Source: Albidovulum sediminicola
Lineage (GTDB): Bacteria; Pseudomonadota; Alphaproteobacteria; Rhodobacterales; Rhodobacteraceae
Direction of reading: 5' to 3'
Assembly (NCBI RefSeq): GCF_025751575.1
Contig: NZ_JAOWLA010000010.1
Coordinates: 62,001-126,000, forward strand
Length of the DNA stretch: 64,000 bases
Under the pieces are notes generated by a model that had not been told where the DNA came from, did not search any database, and saw only the letters and a list, made by a program, of their open reading frames with translations. Of this stretch, positions 54,425-62,480 are shown piece after piece. How positions within the stretch are numbered: the first letter of the stretch is position 1; each line of letters opens with the position of its first letter. The position numbers were made by a program, and so were the translations under genes.

Positions 54425-55783
54425 ATGTCCGACTGGACCGAAAAACTGCCCGAAGCAGCACGGGACTATATTGCCGGCCGCAGGCTGGACGAGGTCGAAT
54501 GCCTCGTCTCCGATCTTGCCGGCGTTGCCAAGGGCAAGGCCATGCCTGCCTCCAAGTTCGGCAAGCAGAAGTTCTTTCACCTTCCGAACTCGATCTTTGC
54601 CCAGACCATTACCGGCGACTACGCCGACATGCCCGATGAAAGCGAGTTCACGGAACCCGATATGGTGCTGGTGCCCGACTTCACCACCGCGACCGCGGTG
54701 CCCTGGACGGCCGACATCACCCTTCAAGTGATCCACGACGTGAACGACCAGAAGGGCGAACCCGTGAAGATGGCGCCGCGCAACGTGCTCAAGCGCATGG
54801 TGCAGCTTTACGCCGAGCAAGGCTGGCGTCCCATCGTCGCGCCGGAGATGGAGTTCTACATCGTCGCCCGCAACGTCGATCCGAACCAGCCGATCATCCC
54901 GCCGGTTGGCCGTTCAGGCCGCCGGGTGATGGCCAATCAGGCCTACTCCATGTCGGCCGTGGATGAATATGGCAAGGTCGTCGATGACATCTACGACTTC
55001 GCCGAAGCCCAGGGGCTTGAGATCGACGGCATCGTGCAGGAAGGCGGCGCGGGCCAGGTCGAACTGAACCTGAGCCACGGCGACCCGGTCGAACTGGCCG
55101 ACGAGGTTTTCTATTTCAAGCGTCTGATCCGCGAGGCCGCCTTGCGCCACGACTGCTTTGCCACTTTCATGGCGAAGCCGATCGAGGGCGAACCGGGCTC
55201 CGCCATGCACATCCACCAGTCGGTCGTCGATATGAAGACCGGCGCGAACATCTTCTGCGATGAGAACGGGCAGGAGACGCCCGAATTCTTCCACTTCATC
55301 GCGGGCATGCAGACCTATCTTCCGGCGGTCGTCGCGCTGATGGCGCCCTATGTGAACTCCTACCGCCGCTACGTGCCGGACTTTGCCGCGCCGATTAACC
55401 TGGAATGGGGCCGCGACAACCGCACCACGGGCCTGCGGGTGCCGATCTCGGAGCCGCACGCGCGGCGGCTGGAAAACCGGCTGCCCGGGATGGACTGCAA
55501 CCCCTACCTAGGCATGGTCGCCACCATGGTCTGCGGCTACCTGGGCCTTCGGGACAAGAAGATGCCCCGGCCCGAGAAGGTCGGGAACGCCTATATCGAC
55601 TCGGACGAATTGCCCACGAACCTTGGCGACGCGCTCGACCTCTTCTCGGAGTGCCAGCCGGTGCGCGACGTGCTCTCGCCTGAGTTCTGCGATATTTACG
55701 AGGCGGTCAAGCGCAACGAATACAAGGAGTTCCTGCAGGTCATCAGCCCTTGGGAACGCGAGCACCTGCTTTTGAACGTATGA
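54425..55783 (+). CDS. glutamine-synthetase-family ligase 2 (PuuA-like)
   Basis: A 452-residue glutamine-synthetase-fold ligase, clearly different from ligase 1. CLVSDLAGVAKGKAMPASKF marks the PuuA-like N-terminus; APEMEFYIV, QEGGAGQVELNLSHGD, AMHIHQSV and NRTTGLRVP supply the active site. PuuA joins glutamate to putrescine in the gamma-glutamyl putrescine pathway. Two ligases in one cluster may take different amines. Its stop overlaps the FAD oxidase start by 4 bases, a coupling that supports sequential action. Confidence 0.9.
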   Translation: MSDWTEKLPEAARDYIAGRRLDEVECLVSDLAGVAKGKAMPASKFGKQKFFHLPNSIFAQTITGDYADMPDESEFTEPDMVLVPDFTTATAVPWTADITLQVIHDVNDQKGEPVKMAPRNVLKRMVQLYAEQGWRPIVAPEMEFYIVARNVDPNQPIIPPVGRSGRRVMANQAYSMSAVDEYGKVVDDIYDFAEAQGLEIDGIVQEGGAGQVELNLSHGDPVELADEVFYFKRLIREAALRHDCFATFMAKPIEGEPGSAMHIHQSVVDMKTGANIFCDENGQETPEFFHFIAGMQTYLPAVVALMAPYVNSYRRYVPDFAAPINLEWGRDNRTTGLRVPISEPHARRLENRLPGMDCNPYLGMVATMVCGYLGLRDKKMPRPEKVGNAYIDSDELPTNLGDALDLFSECQPVRDVLSPEFCDIYEAVKRNEYKEFLQVISPWEREHLLLNV

Positions 55784-57081
55784 ATCTGCTCTTTGCCAAC
55801 GACCGCCGCGGGGAATACCCGCAGAGCTACTATGCCGCCACCGCAGCCCCGATCGAGCGCTTTGCCAAGCTCAGGGGTGAGGTGCAGGCCGATGTCTGCG
55901 TGGTGGGGGCGGGTTTCACCGGGCTTTCCGCAGCGCTGCACCTTGCGGAGGCGGGTCTTTCCGTCGTCGTGCTGGAGGCGCACCGCGTGGGCTTCGGCGC
56001 CTCTGGCCGCAACGGCGGGCAGGTCAGCAGCGGCCAGCGGTTGGAACAGGATGCGCTGGAGCGGATGTACGGGCTGGATACAGCCCGCAGCCTCTGGACC
56101 TTCGCGGAGGAGTCCAAGCAGCTGGTTCGCGACCTGATCGCGACGCATGACATGCCCTGCACCTTCAAGCCCGGCATCGCCCATGCCTGCTGGCACGACA
56201 GCGAGGTGCGCCATTCCCATGCCTATGCCGAGAAGCTCGCGCGCGATTACGGCTACGATCAGGTCGAAACGCTTGATGAGGAAGGGCTGGCCGCCCTTAT
56301 TCCCTCCGGCGTCTACAAGGGCGGCGACATCGACAGGGGCGCCGGCCATGTCCATCCACTGAACTTCACCATCGGCCTTGCGCGCGCGGCAGCTGCAAAG
56401 GGCGCGCGGATCTGTGAGGACAGCCTTGTCACCGCGGTCCGGCCCGGCCCCCGCCCCGTCGTTGAAACCGAGGGCGGTCGGGTCGTCTGCGGCCACGTCG
56501 TCCTGGCCTGCAACGGCTACCTCGGCGGGCTGGACGGCAAGGTCTCGGCGCGGGTCATGCCGATCAACAACTTCGTGATCGCGACGGAGCCGCTCGGCGA
56601 TCGCGCGGCCGAGGTCCTGGCTCAAGACGTGGCCGCGTGCGACACGAAATTCGTGGTCAACTACTGGCGCCTGTCAGACGACAAGCGGCTTTTGTTCGGG
56701 GGCGGGGAAAGCTATGGCTACCGCTTTCCCGATGTGATCCGGACCGTACGGCCGCCGATGCTCAAGGTTTACCCTGGGCTTGCGGATGTGCGGATCGACT
56801 ACGCCTGGGGCGGCACGCTCGCGATCACCATGAACCGCATGCCCTGCTTCCTTCGGCCCGCCGAAAACGTGCTTTCAGCCTCCGGCTATTCGGGCCACGG
56901 CGTCGCGATGGCGACGCTCGCGGGGAAGATCATGGCGGAGGCCATCGGCGGCCAGGCCGGGCGCTTCGACATCCTTTCGGACCTCAACCTGCCGCGCTTC
57001 CCCGGTGGGCCCTCGATGCGATGGCCGCTTCTGGTGCTTGCCATGACCTGGTTTTCCCTTCGCGACCGCCTCGGGATATGA
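55780..57081 (+). CDS. FAD-dependent amine oxidoreductase (gamma-glutamylputrescine oxidase, PuuB-like)
   Basis: A 433-residue DAO-family flavoprotein. The dinucleotide motif VVGAGFTGLSAALHLAEAG is near residue 40, GFGASGRNGGQ follows, and the C-terminal GGTLAITMNRMPCF and YSGHGVAMATLAGK are typical of PuuB and related amine oxidases. It would oxidise the free amine of a gamma-glutamyl amine to an aldehyde. The ATG overlaps the ligase 2 stop. A hairpin separates it from the convergent phaR. No aldehyde dehydrogenase for the next step is in this cluster. Confidence 0.9.
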   Translation: MNLLFANDRRGEYPQSYYAATAAPIERFAKLRGEVQADVCVVGAGFTGLSAALHLAEAGLSVVVLEAHRVGFGASGRNGGQVSSGQRLEQDALERMYGLDTARSLWTFAEESKQLVRDLIATHDMPCTFKPGIAHACWHDSEVRHSHAYAEKLARDYGYDQVETLDEEGLAALIPSGVYKGGDIDRGAGHVHPLNFTIGLARAAAAKGARICEDSLVTAVRPGPRPVVETEGGRVVCGHVVLACNGYLGGLDGKVSARVMPINNFVIATEPLGDRAAEVLAQDVAACDTKFVVNYWRLSDDKRLLFGGGESYGYRFPDVIRTVRPPMLKVYPGLADVRIDYAWGGTLAITMNRMPCFLRPAENVLSASGYSGHGVAMATLAGKIMAEAIGGQAGRFDILSDLNLPRFPGGPSMRWPLLVLAMTWFSLRDRLGI

Positions 57082-57083
57082 GA

Positions 57084-57103
57084 AAGGGCCCCGAGGGGCC
57101 CTT
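57084..57103. terminator. bidirectional hairpin between the FAD oxidase and phaR genes
   Basis: AAGGGCCC and GGGCCCTT pair around a CGAG loop between the two converging stop codons. T runs are short (TTG / TTTCT), so efficiency is uncertain, but the position suits termination on both strands. Confidence 0.65.
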
Positions 57104-57104
57104 G

Positions 57105-57674
57105 TCACAGCTTCGAGAGCTTGGCCTGCAACTCCGCCAACTGCTTCCGGATCGCGGCCAGATCGTCGTCGTCGCGCGACTTTCCCTTGGTCTTCGCGGG
57201 CTCTTCGGCCTCCCCGGCCTCGTCCCCGCCGCGGGTCCAACCGCTCATCATCGACTTCAGGAAGGCCTGCTGCTGGCGCTGCATCGCCTCAAACCCAGGC
57301 ATGGAGGCCATGGGATTCGGCAGATGGCTCATGTTCTCCATCAGCTTCGACTGCCCTTCACGCAGCATCTCGAACGAGGCGGCGAGGAACTGCGGAACGA
57401 CACTTTGGGCGCTCGTGGTGTAGCTGCGCACAAGATCGGTCAGCACATCCACCGGGAGCACGTTTTCGCCCCGGCTTTCGTGTTCAGCGATGATCTGCAA
57501 AAGGTATTGGCGCGTCAGGTCGTCGCCGGTCTTCAGATCGACAATCTGGACCTCTCGGCCGTCGCGGATGAATGTCGCGATATCCTCAAGCGTCACATAA
57601 TCGCTTGTCTCGGTATTGTAGAGCCGCCGGCTCGCGTAGCGCTTGATCAGCAGCGGCTTGGCATCTTCGGCCAT
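57105..57674 (-). CDS. phaR: polyhydroxyalkanoate synthesis repressor PhaR
   Basis: A 189-residue regulator. PLLIKRYASRRLYNTETSDYVTLEDI is the DNA-binding PHB/PHA accumulation domain, followed by a helical part and an acidic, Lys-rich tail. PhaR binds PHA granules and, when free, represses phaP and itself at TGC-rich sites. GGGAGG lies before the ATG at 57674; the upstream in-frame part is not used. TGC-rich palindromes lie upstream of it, and CTGC-N3-GCAG boxes lie at phaP and phaC. Confidence 0.95.
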   Translation of the reverse strand: MAEDAKPLLIKRYASRRLYNTETSDYVTLEDIATFIRDGREVQIVDLKTGDDLTRQYLLQIIAEHESRGENVLPVDVLTDLVRSYTTSAQSVVPQFLAASFEMLREGQSKLMENMSHLPNPMASMPGFEAMQRQQQAFLKSMMSGWTRGGDEAGEAEEPAKTKGKSRDDDDLAAIRKQLAELQAKLSKL

Positions 57675-57756
57675 GCAATCCTCCCAAGGGGTCGTTTTTT
57701 GGCGCTGCAGCAAGATTAAGCTGCGGCACGAAAAAAACAACATCCGAAAAACCCCG

Positions 57757-57769
57757 GGATGCTGCATCC
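57757..57769. promoter_or_regulatory. TGC-rich palindrome upstream of phaR
   Basis: GGATGC-T-GCATCC is a perfect inverted repeat 83 bases before the phaR start, close to the TGC-rich motif bound by PhaR. Autoregulation of phaR is known in relatives; the exact spacing differs from CTGC-N3-GCAG. Confidence 0.35.
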
Positions 57770-57771
57770 GC

Positions 57772-57799
57772 AAAGAAAAGCGGGCCCCGAGGGGCCCGC
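57772..57799 (-). terminator. intrinsic terminator behind the phasin gene
   Basis: On the minus strand GCGGGCCCC and GGGGCCCGC form a strong stem, followed by TTTTCTTT. It lies about 47 bases after the phasin stop and separates phaP from phaR. Confidence 0.85.
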
Positions 57800-57846
57800 C
57801 AGTGCGACCTTGCCGTTGGGGAGGATAACGGCCGTGGTCAGTCAGT

Positions 57847-58308
57847 TCACTTCGCAGCGGAGGTCGCGACGGTCGCGGCCTTCTTCGCGGCGGTCTGCAC
57901 GTCGGCGGTGGCCTTCTTCACGGCGGCGGTCGCCTCTTCGGAGAAGTCCTTGCCGGCGGCCAGCATCAGCTCGACGGTTTCGGTCTGGGCTTTCTTCGCA
58001 ACTTCGGCGAAAGCGGCCAGGTTTTCAGCGGCCAGTTCGGCGGTCGCCGAGGCGAAATCGCTGAAAGCCTTGCTGTAGTCGGCCGGCTCGGCCTTGGCTT
58101 TCGACAGCTCGCCGAACTTCGCGATAGCTTCCTTGGTCCACTTCGAGGAGATGTCGCTCGACTTCTCGGCGGCTTCGAGCGCAACCTTGGTCATCTTTTC
58201 GCTGAGGACAGCGGAGTTCTTGTAGGCATCTTTCAGGGCGGCGGTGTCAACCGGGAACGAGGAAACCATGTCCTGAAGGACTTTCGAGATATCTTGCTGC
58301 TTCGTCAT
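57847..58308 (-). CDS. phaP: phasin (polyhydroxyalkanoate granule-coating protein)
   Basis: A 153-residue helical, Ala/Lys-rich protein of the phasin family (AENLAAFAEVAKKAQTETVE, FSEEATAAVKKATADVQTAA). It coats PHA granules and sets their size and number. The ATG at 58308 has GGAG upstream; an upstream in-frame extension lacks support. The promoter region carries two CTGC-N3-GCAG boxes, so it should be repressed by PhaR until granules form. It lies between phaC and phaR on one strand. Confidence 0.93.
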   Translation of the reverse strand: MTKQQDISKVLQDMVSSFPVDTAALKDAYKNSAVLSEKMTKVALEAAEKSSDISSKWTKEAIAKFGELSKAKAEPADYSKAFSDFASATAELAAENLAAFAEVAKKAQTETVELMLAAGKDFSEEATAAVKKATADVQTAAKKAATVATSAAK

Positions 58309-58362
58309 GGTGGTCACTCCATTTGCGACGGGGGATGTCATTCGCTTCTGGAGCCTAGATAC

Positions 58363-58379
58363 ATGCTGCAGCGCAGCAT
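58363..58379. promoter_or_regulatory. PhaR box 1 at phaP
   Basis: ATGCTGC-AGC-GCAGCAT is a perfect 17-bp inverted repeat with the CTGC-N3-GCAG core reported for PhaR of Paracoccus. It lies 55 bases before the phaP start. Confidence 0.7.
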
Positions 58380-58394
58380 TTCAAGTAAAGATTG

Positions 58395-58405
58395 CTGCGC
58401 TGCAG
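58395..58405. promoter_or_regulatory. PhaR box 2 at phaP
   Basis: CTGC-GCT-GCAG has the same core and lies 29 bases beyond box 1, between phaC stop and phaP start. Two boxes in tandem fit tight repression of phaP. Confidence 0.65.
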
Positions 58406-58423
58406 AAAAAAATTTTGCGAAGC

Positions 58424-60220
58424 CTATGAAGCCGGAACCTCGCTCACATAGGTGCCGGGGGCCGGGGCAAGGACCTTGTGCTTCGAATCGCCCAAGGCAC
58501 GCGCCGGAACCATCCGGCCGGACCGCGCCGCAAGCCAGTCACGCCAGCGGGGCCACCAGCTGCCCTTGTGATAGCCAGCGCCCTCCTTCCACTCCTCGAC
58601 TGGGCGCATCGGCCCCTCGTTGGTGTAGTGGCCGTACTTGTCCTTGCCGGGCGGATTGACGATGCCGGCGATATGGCCGCTTTCGGACAGGATGAAGGTC
58701 TTGTCCCGTGAGCCGAACTGCCGGATGCCGTTGTAGGAGGACTTCCAGGGCGCGATGTGGTCGGTCTCACAGGCGATCGCGCAGACGGGAACCTTAACGT
58801 CCTTGACGGTCACGCGCTCCCCGTCGACATCGAACCCCGGCGCGATCAGGTGGTTCTGCTGGCAAAGCTGGCGCAGGTATTCCACGCACATCCGCCCCGG
58901 CAGGTTGGTTCCGTCGCCGTTCCAGTAAAGCAGGTCGAACGCGGGCGGCGCCTCGCCCAGCATGTAGCTGCGGATGGCGGGGGTGTAGATCAGATCGTTC
59001 GCACGCAGGAAAGAGAACGTCCGCGCCATGAAGAACTTGTCGAGATAGCCCTCTTTCGCGATCGTTTCCTCGATCCCGCCGACGAAGTCGTCATCGAGGA
59101 AAACCCCAATCTCTCCGGGTTCGGAAAAGTCGGTGAGCGTCGTGAAGAAGGTGGCGGAGTTCACCGACTTGTCGCCGCGCTTGTTCATCAGGCCCAGCGT
59201 CGCGGTCAGGGTCGTCCCGGCTATGCAGTAGCCCACCGCGTTGACCTTGGGCTCGCCGGTGATCTGCTTCACCTGCTCGATCGCGGCCAGGTAACCATCG
59301 CGCACATAATCATCCATGCCGACGTCGGCATAGCTCGCGTCAGGGTTCTTCCAGCTGACGACGAACAGCGTGAACCCCTGGTCGACGATCCACTTGATCA
59401 GCGAGTTCGCGGGCTTCAGGTCCAGGATGTAGAACTTGTTGATCCAGGGCGGGAAGACGATCAGCGGGGTCTTGTGCACCTTTTCCGTCGTCGGCGCATA
59501 CTGGATCAGTTCGAACATCCGGTTGCGGAAGACGACGCCGCCCTCGGATGTCCCGATGTTGGTGCCGACCGCGAAGGCGTCCTTGTCCGACAGCGTAACC
59601 AGAAGATCCCCGTGATTCGCCTCGACATCGCGCACGAGGTTTTCCAAGCCCTTCACCAGGCTGTCGCCCTCGGTCGCGACCGCGCGTTCGAGCGCGTCGG
59701 GGTTCGTGGCCAGAAAGTTCGTCGGCGCCATCATGTCGATAATCTGGTGCGTGAAGTATTCGATCCGCCGCTTGTCCGAAGGCGCGAGCCCTTCCAGCCC
59801 CTGCACGGCCTTCTCCATCGCCTCGACATTGGTCTCATACTGCCGCTTGACGAAGTTGAAATAGGGATTGGTTTGCCAAAGAGGATTGGCAAAGCGTCGA
59901 TCCTTCGGTCCTTGTCCGGCCTCCGGTGCCTCGGCCGCCTGGCCCGCGATCGCCTTCTGCATCTCGACGTAGTGTTCGAACGACTTGCCCCAGAATTCGG
60001 CCTGCTGCTCCAGAATCCGGGTGGGATTCGCCATCGCTTCGGCCCAGAATGCGCTTGCCGCCTTGCCGTAAAGCTCCTGGCCGGGCGCCTCCAGGGCGGG
60101 GGTTCGCATCCGTTTATGCTGCAATGCAGCAATAAGACGTTGCGTCAGGTCCTCTATTTTCGCAAGATTCGAAGTAAATTTCTCCAGGTTGCGCGAGGAT
60201 TCCGTAACTTCTGTTGTCAT
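58424..60220 (-). CDS. phaC: class I polyhydroxyalkanoate synthase
   Basis: Polymerises 3-hydroxyacyl-CoA (mainly 3-hydroxybutyryl-CoA) at the granule. The 598-residue protein has the alpha/beta-hydrolase domain with the nucleophile Cys332 in GYCIAGT, Asp in ETDHIAPW and His in SGHIAGIVNPP. The N-terminal FANPLWQTNPYFNFVKRQY is typical of class I enzymes. The ATG has AGGAGGAA upstream. A PhaR-like box lies inside the early coding region. It is divergent from phaZ and upstream of phaP. Confidence 0.96.
   Translation of the reverse strand: MTTEVTESSRNLEKFTSNLAKIEDLTQRLIAALQHKRMRTPALEAPGQELYGKAASAFWAEAMANPTRILEQQAEFWGKSFEHYVEMQKAIAGQAAEAPEAGQGPKDRRFANPLWQTNPYFNFVKRQYETNVEAMEKAVQGLEGLAPSDKRRIEYFTHQIIDMMAPTNFLATNPDALERAVATEGDSLVKGLENLVRDVEANHGDLLVTLSDKDAFAVGTNIGTSEGGVVFRNRMFELIQYAPTTEKVHKTPLIVFPPWINKFYILDLKPANSLIKWIVDQGFTLFVVSWKNPDASYADVGMDDYVRDGYLAAIEQVKQITGEPKVNAVGYCIAGTTLTATLGLMNKRGDKSVNSATFFTTLTDFSEPGEIGVFLDDDFVGGIEETIAKEGYLDKFFMARTFSFLRANDLIYTPAIRSYMLGEAPPAFDLLYWNGDGTNLPGRMCVEYLRQLCQQNHLIAPGFDVDGERVTVKDVKVPVCAIACETDHIAPWKSSYNGIRQFGSRDKTFILSESGHIAGIVNPPGKDKYGHYTNEGPMRPVEEWKEGAGYHKGSWWPRWRDWLAARSGRMVPARALGDSKHKVLAPAPGTYVSEVPAS
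60117..60131. promoter_or_regulatory. PhaR-like box inside the 5' part of phaC
   Basis: TGCTGCA-A-TGCAGCA is a perfect inverted repeat containing CTGC-AAT-GCAG. It lies about 90 bases inside phaC. Further TGC-rich half-sites (GCAGTGCAGCAT) lie at 60248-60259 in the phaC-phaZ gap. Binding by PhaR is inferred. Confidence 0.5.
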
Positions 60221-60324
60221 CCCTATCGCTTCCTCCTAATCTTTATCGCAGTGCAGCATAACGCCGCCGGAAAGAACGCGAAAGCAATGATATCCGCAGG
60301 GCCAGTCCCCGCAAAGGAGGTACG

Positions 60325-61584
60325 ATGAAGGGAATGGCCACCTACGACCTTATGGAAAGCATTCGCAACACGAACGAATGGCTCGGCGCGAGCGCGCGCG
60401 CGATGGCTTCCTACCCGGTCTGGGGGCTGGTACCTCATCCGATGTTCAAGGTCATGTCCGCCTGGGGCCGGATCACCGAACGTTCTTTCGCGCGCATGGT
60501 CATCAAACCCGACTGGGGCATCCGCACGATCGTCGGCCCCGACGGGCGCGACCACATCGTGGAGGTCGAGACGCTCGTCACCCGGGCTTTCGGCGACCTG
60601 ATCCATTTCCGCGTCCAAGGGCGCGCACCGATGAAGCGCCGCGTCCTTCTGGTCGCGCCGATGTCGGGCCATTACTCCACGCTCCTTCGCTCCACGGTCA
60701 AAAGCTTGCTTCCGGACTGTGAAGTCTATGTGACGGACTGGAAGAACGCCCGCGACATTCCCGTGTCCGAGGGTAAGTTCGACATCGAGGACTACACCCT
60801 CTACCTCGTGGATTTCATCCGCGTCCTCGGCCCCGACCTGAACATCGTCGCGGTCTGCCAGCCGGTGCCGCTGACGCTGGCGGCAACGGCCTATCTCGCC
60901 GGCGAAGACCCCGCCGCGCAGCCCAAGACGCTGACCCTGATCGGCGGCCCGATCGATCCCGATGCTGCCCCGACCGAGGTCACCGACTTCGGCCGCCGCG
61001 TGACGATGGGCCAGCTCGAACACATGGTCATCCAGCGCGTGGGCTTCAAATACGGCGGCGCCGGCCGTCTCGTCTATCCCGGGCTGATGCAGCTTGCGTC
61101 CTTCATCTCGATGAACATGGACCGCCACACCACCGCGTTTGGCGAACAGATCCTGCGCGCGGCCAAGGGCGAGGCATCGGAGCGCGACGCACACAACCGC
61201 TTCTATGACGAATACCTGTCGGTCATGGACATGACTGCGGAATTCTACCTCTCGACGGTGGAGCGGGTCTTCAAGAATCGGGAAATCGCCCGCAACGACT
61301 TCACCGTCGCGGGCAAGAAGGTCGATTTCGGCAAGATCACCGATGTCGCCGTCAAGATCGTCGAGGGCGAGAAGGACGACATCTCCGCCCCCGGCCAATG
61401 TCTTGCCGCGCTCGACCTGCTGACCGGGCTTGCCGATGAAAAGAAGGCCCAGCACCTCGAACCGGATGCCGGCCACTACGGCATCTTCGCCGGCAAGTCC
61501 TGGCGCGACAACATCCGGCCGCTGGTGCTTGACTTCATCGACACGAATTCGGCCACGCGCAAGGCGAGCGTCCGCGCGGTCTAA
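60325..61584 (+). CDS. phaZ: intracellular polyhydroxybutyrate depolymerase
   Basis: A 419-residue depolymerase that mobilises stored PHB in the cytoplasm. The nucleophile Cys178 lies in AVCQPVP, the Cys form of the lipase box found in PhaZ proteins of this class. AHLIP-type VAPMSGHY and VTDWKNARDIP are also diagnostic, and the C-terminal His is in EPDAGHYGIFAGKSWR. There is no signal peptide. AAGGAGG precedes the ATG. It is divergent from phaC and ends 4 bases into the convergent hydrolase gene. Confidence 0.95.
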   Translation: MKGMATYDLMESIRNTNEWLGASARAMASYPVWGLVPHPMFKVMSAWGRITERSFARMVIKPDWGIRTIVGPDGRDHIVEVETLVTRAFGDLIHFRVQGRAPMKRRVLLVAPMSGHYSTLLRSTVKSLLPDCEVYVTDWKNARDIPVSEGKFDIEDYTLYLVDFIRVLGPDLNIVAVCQPVPLTLAATAYLAGEDPAAQPKTLTLIGGPIDPDAAPTEVTDFGRRVTMGQLEHMVIQRVGFKYGGAGRLVYPGLMQLASFISMNMDRHTTAFGEQILRAAKGEASERDAHNRFYDEYLSVMDMTAEFYLSTVERVFKNREIARNDFTVAGKKVDFGKITDVAVKIVEGEKDDISAPGQCLAALDLLTGLADEKKAQHLEPDAGHYGIFAGKSWRDNIRPLVLDFIDTNSATRKASVRAV

Positions 61585-62327
61585 GCCGCGCGGTTGCCGA
61601 CCTTCAGTACGGTCGCCTCGATCAGTTTCAGGCAATCCGGCGTCGAAAACCGGTGATCCGCGCCCTTGACCAGGGTCAGGCGGATGTCGGGGCCCGCCAT
61701 ATGATCCAGAAGCCGCATGGCCAGGGCGACCGGAACATCCGCGTCCGCGGTGCCCTGCAACATCCGAACTGGCATGCCAAGGCCGAGCGGTCGATCGAAG
61801 ATCAACCGCGACCGCCCCTCCTCGATCAACCGCCGGGTAAAGATGTAGGGCTCGGGCGAATACTCCGACGGCCGCTCCAACCGCCCGTATTCCAGGACGC
61901 CCTGCCGCTCCACCTCGCTCAGCCCTGCCCACAGGGTTTCGGTGAAATCCGGCGCGGCGGCGATGGTCACAAGGCCCGCCACCTTCTCCGGATGCGCCCG
62001 CGCGACCAGAAGCGATATCCACCCCCCCATGGACGACCCCACCAGGATCTGCGGCCCCTCCGTCAGGCCAAGGATCGCCGCGCAGGCATCCTCGAACCAA
62101 TCGCCGATCGCCCCATCCAGGAAATCGCCCGATGACGCCCCATGCCCGGAATAGTCGAAACGCAGAAAGGCCCGCCCGCGCGCCTTGCACCACGCCTCCA
62201 GCGCCAGCGCCTTGGTGCCTTCCTTGTCGGACTTGAATCCGCCCAGGAAGACGACCCCCGGCCCCGCCCCCTCCAGCCGGTCATAGGCGATCCGCCGGCC
62301 CTGCCTTGTCTCAAGAAACTCGCTCAT
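61581..62327 (-). CDS. alpha/beta hydrolase family protein
   Basis: A 248-residue alpha/beta hydrolase. Ser nucleophile lies in VGSSMGGWIS, Asp in GTADADVP and His in GADHRFS; GGFKSDKEGTKA and YSGHGAS precede them. This resembles the palmitoyl-protein-thioesterase/ABHD10 group, but the substrate is unknown. The start at 62327 has a GGGGGGCGGA purine run upstream; the long in-frame extension opposite thrS is not real. The GC-rich extragenic repeat lies just upstream, in the gap shared with thrS. Confidence 0.85.
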   Translation of the reverse strand: MSEFLETRQGRRIAYDRLEGAGPGVVFLGGFKSDKEGTKALALEAWCKARGRAFLRFDYSGHGASSGDFLDGAIGDWFEDACAAILGLTEGPQILVGSSMGGWISLLVARAHPEKVAGLVTIAAAPDFTETLWAGLSEVERQGVLEYGRLERPSEYSPEPYIFTRRLIEEGRSRLIFDRPLGLGMPVRMLQGTADADVPVALAMRLLDHMAGPDIRLTLVKGADHRFSTPDCLKLIEATVLKVGNRAA

Positions 62328-62339
62328 TCCGCCCCCCCG

Positions 62340-62389
62340 CTTCTTCATTGCGACAAATACCCCCGGGGGTCCGGGGGTGGAACCCCCGG
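62340..62389 (+). repeat. GC-rich extragenic repeat, copy 2
   Basis: Nearly identical to 25732-25780: CTTCTTCATTGC, CAAATACCC, CGGGGGTCCGGGGGTG and CCCCCGG in the same order. Here it lies between two divergent starts (hydrolase and thrS), so it is not only a terminator. The 3' hairpin is kept, with paired changes in its loop. Confidence 0.8.
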
Positions 62390-62480
62390 CGATTGACTTC
62401 CCCGCCGCGATTGAGGAATAAGGCGCGACATCACCCGCAACCGGGCGTTCCGTGGGCGCCAAACCGACGAGGAGCCGGCC

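Noticed and set aside
52278-54461. A 727-codon minus-strand frame opposite ligase 1 and the amidotransferase
   Set aside because: Antisense to two enzymes with intact motifs; its composition is that of a shadow frame. The same applies to long frames opposite sdaA, pyrG, valS and phaC.
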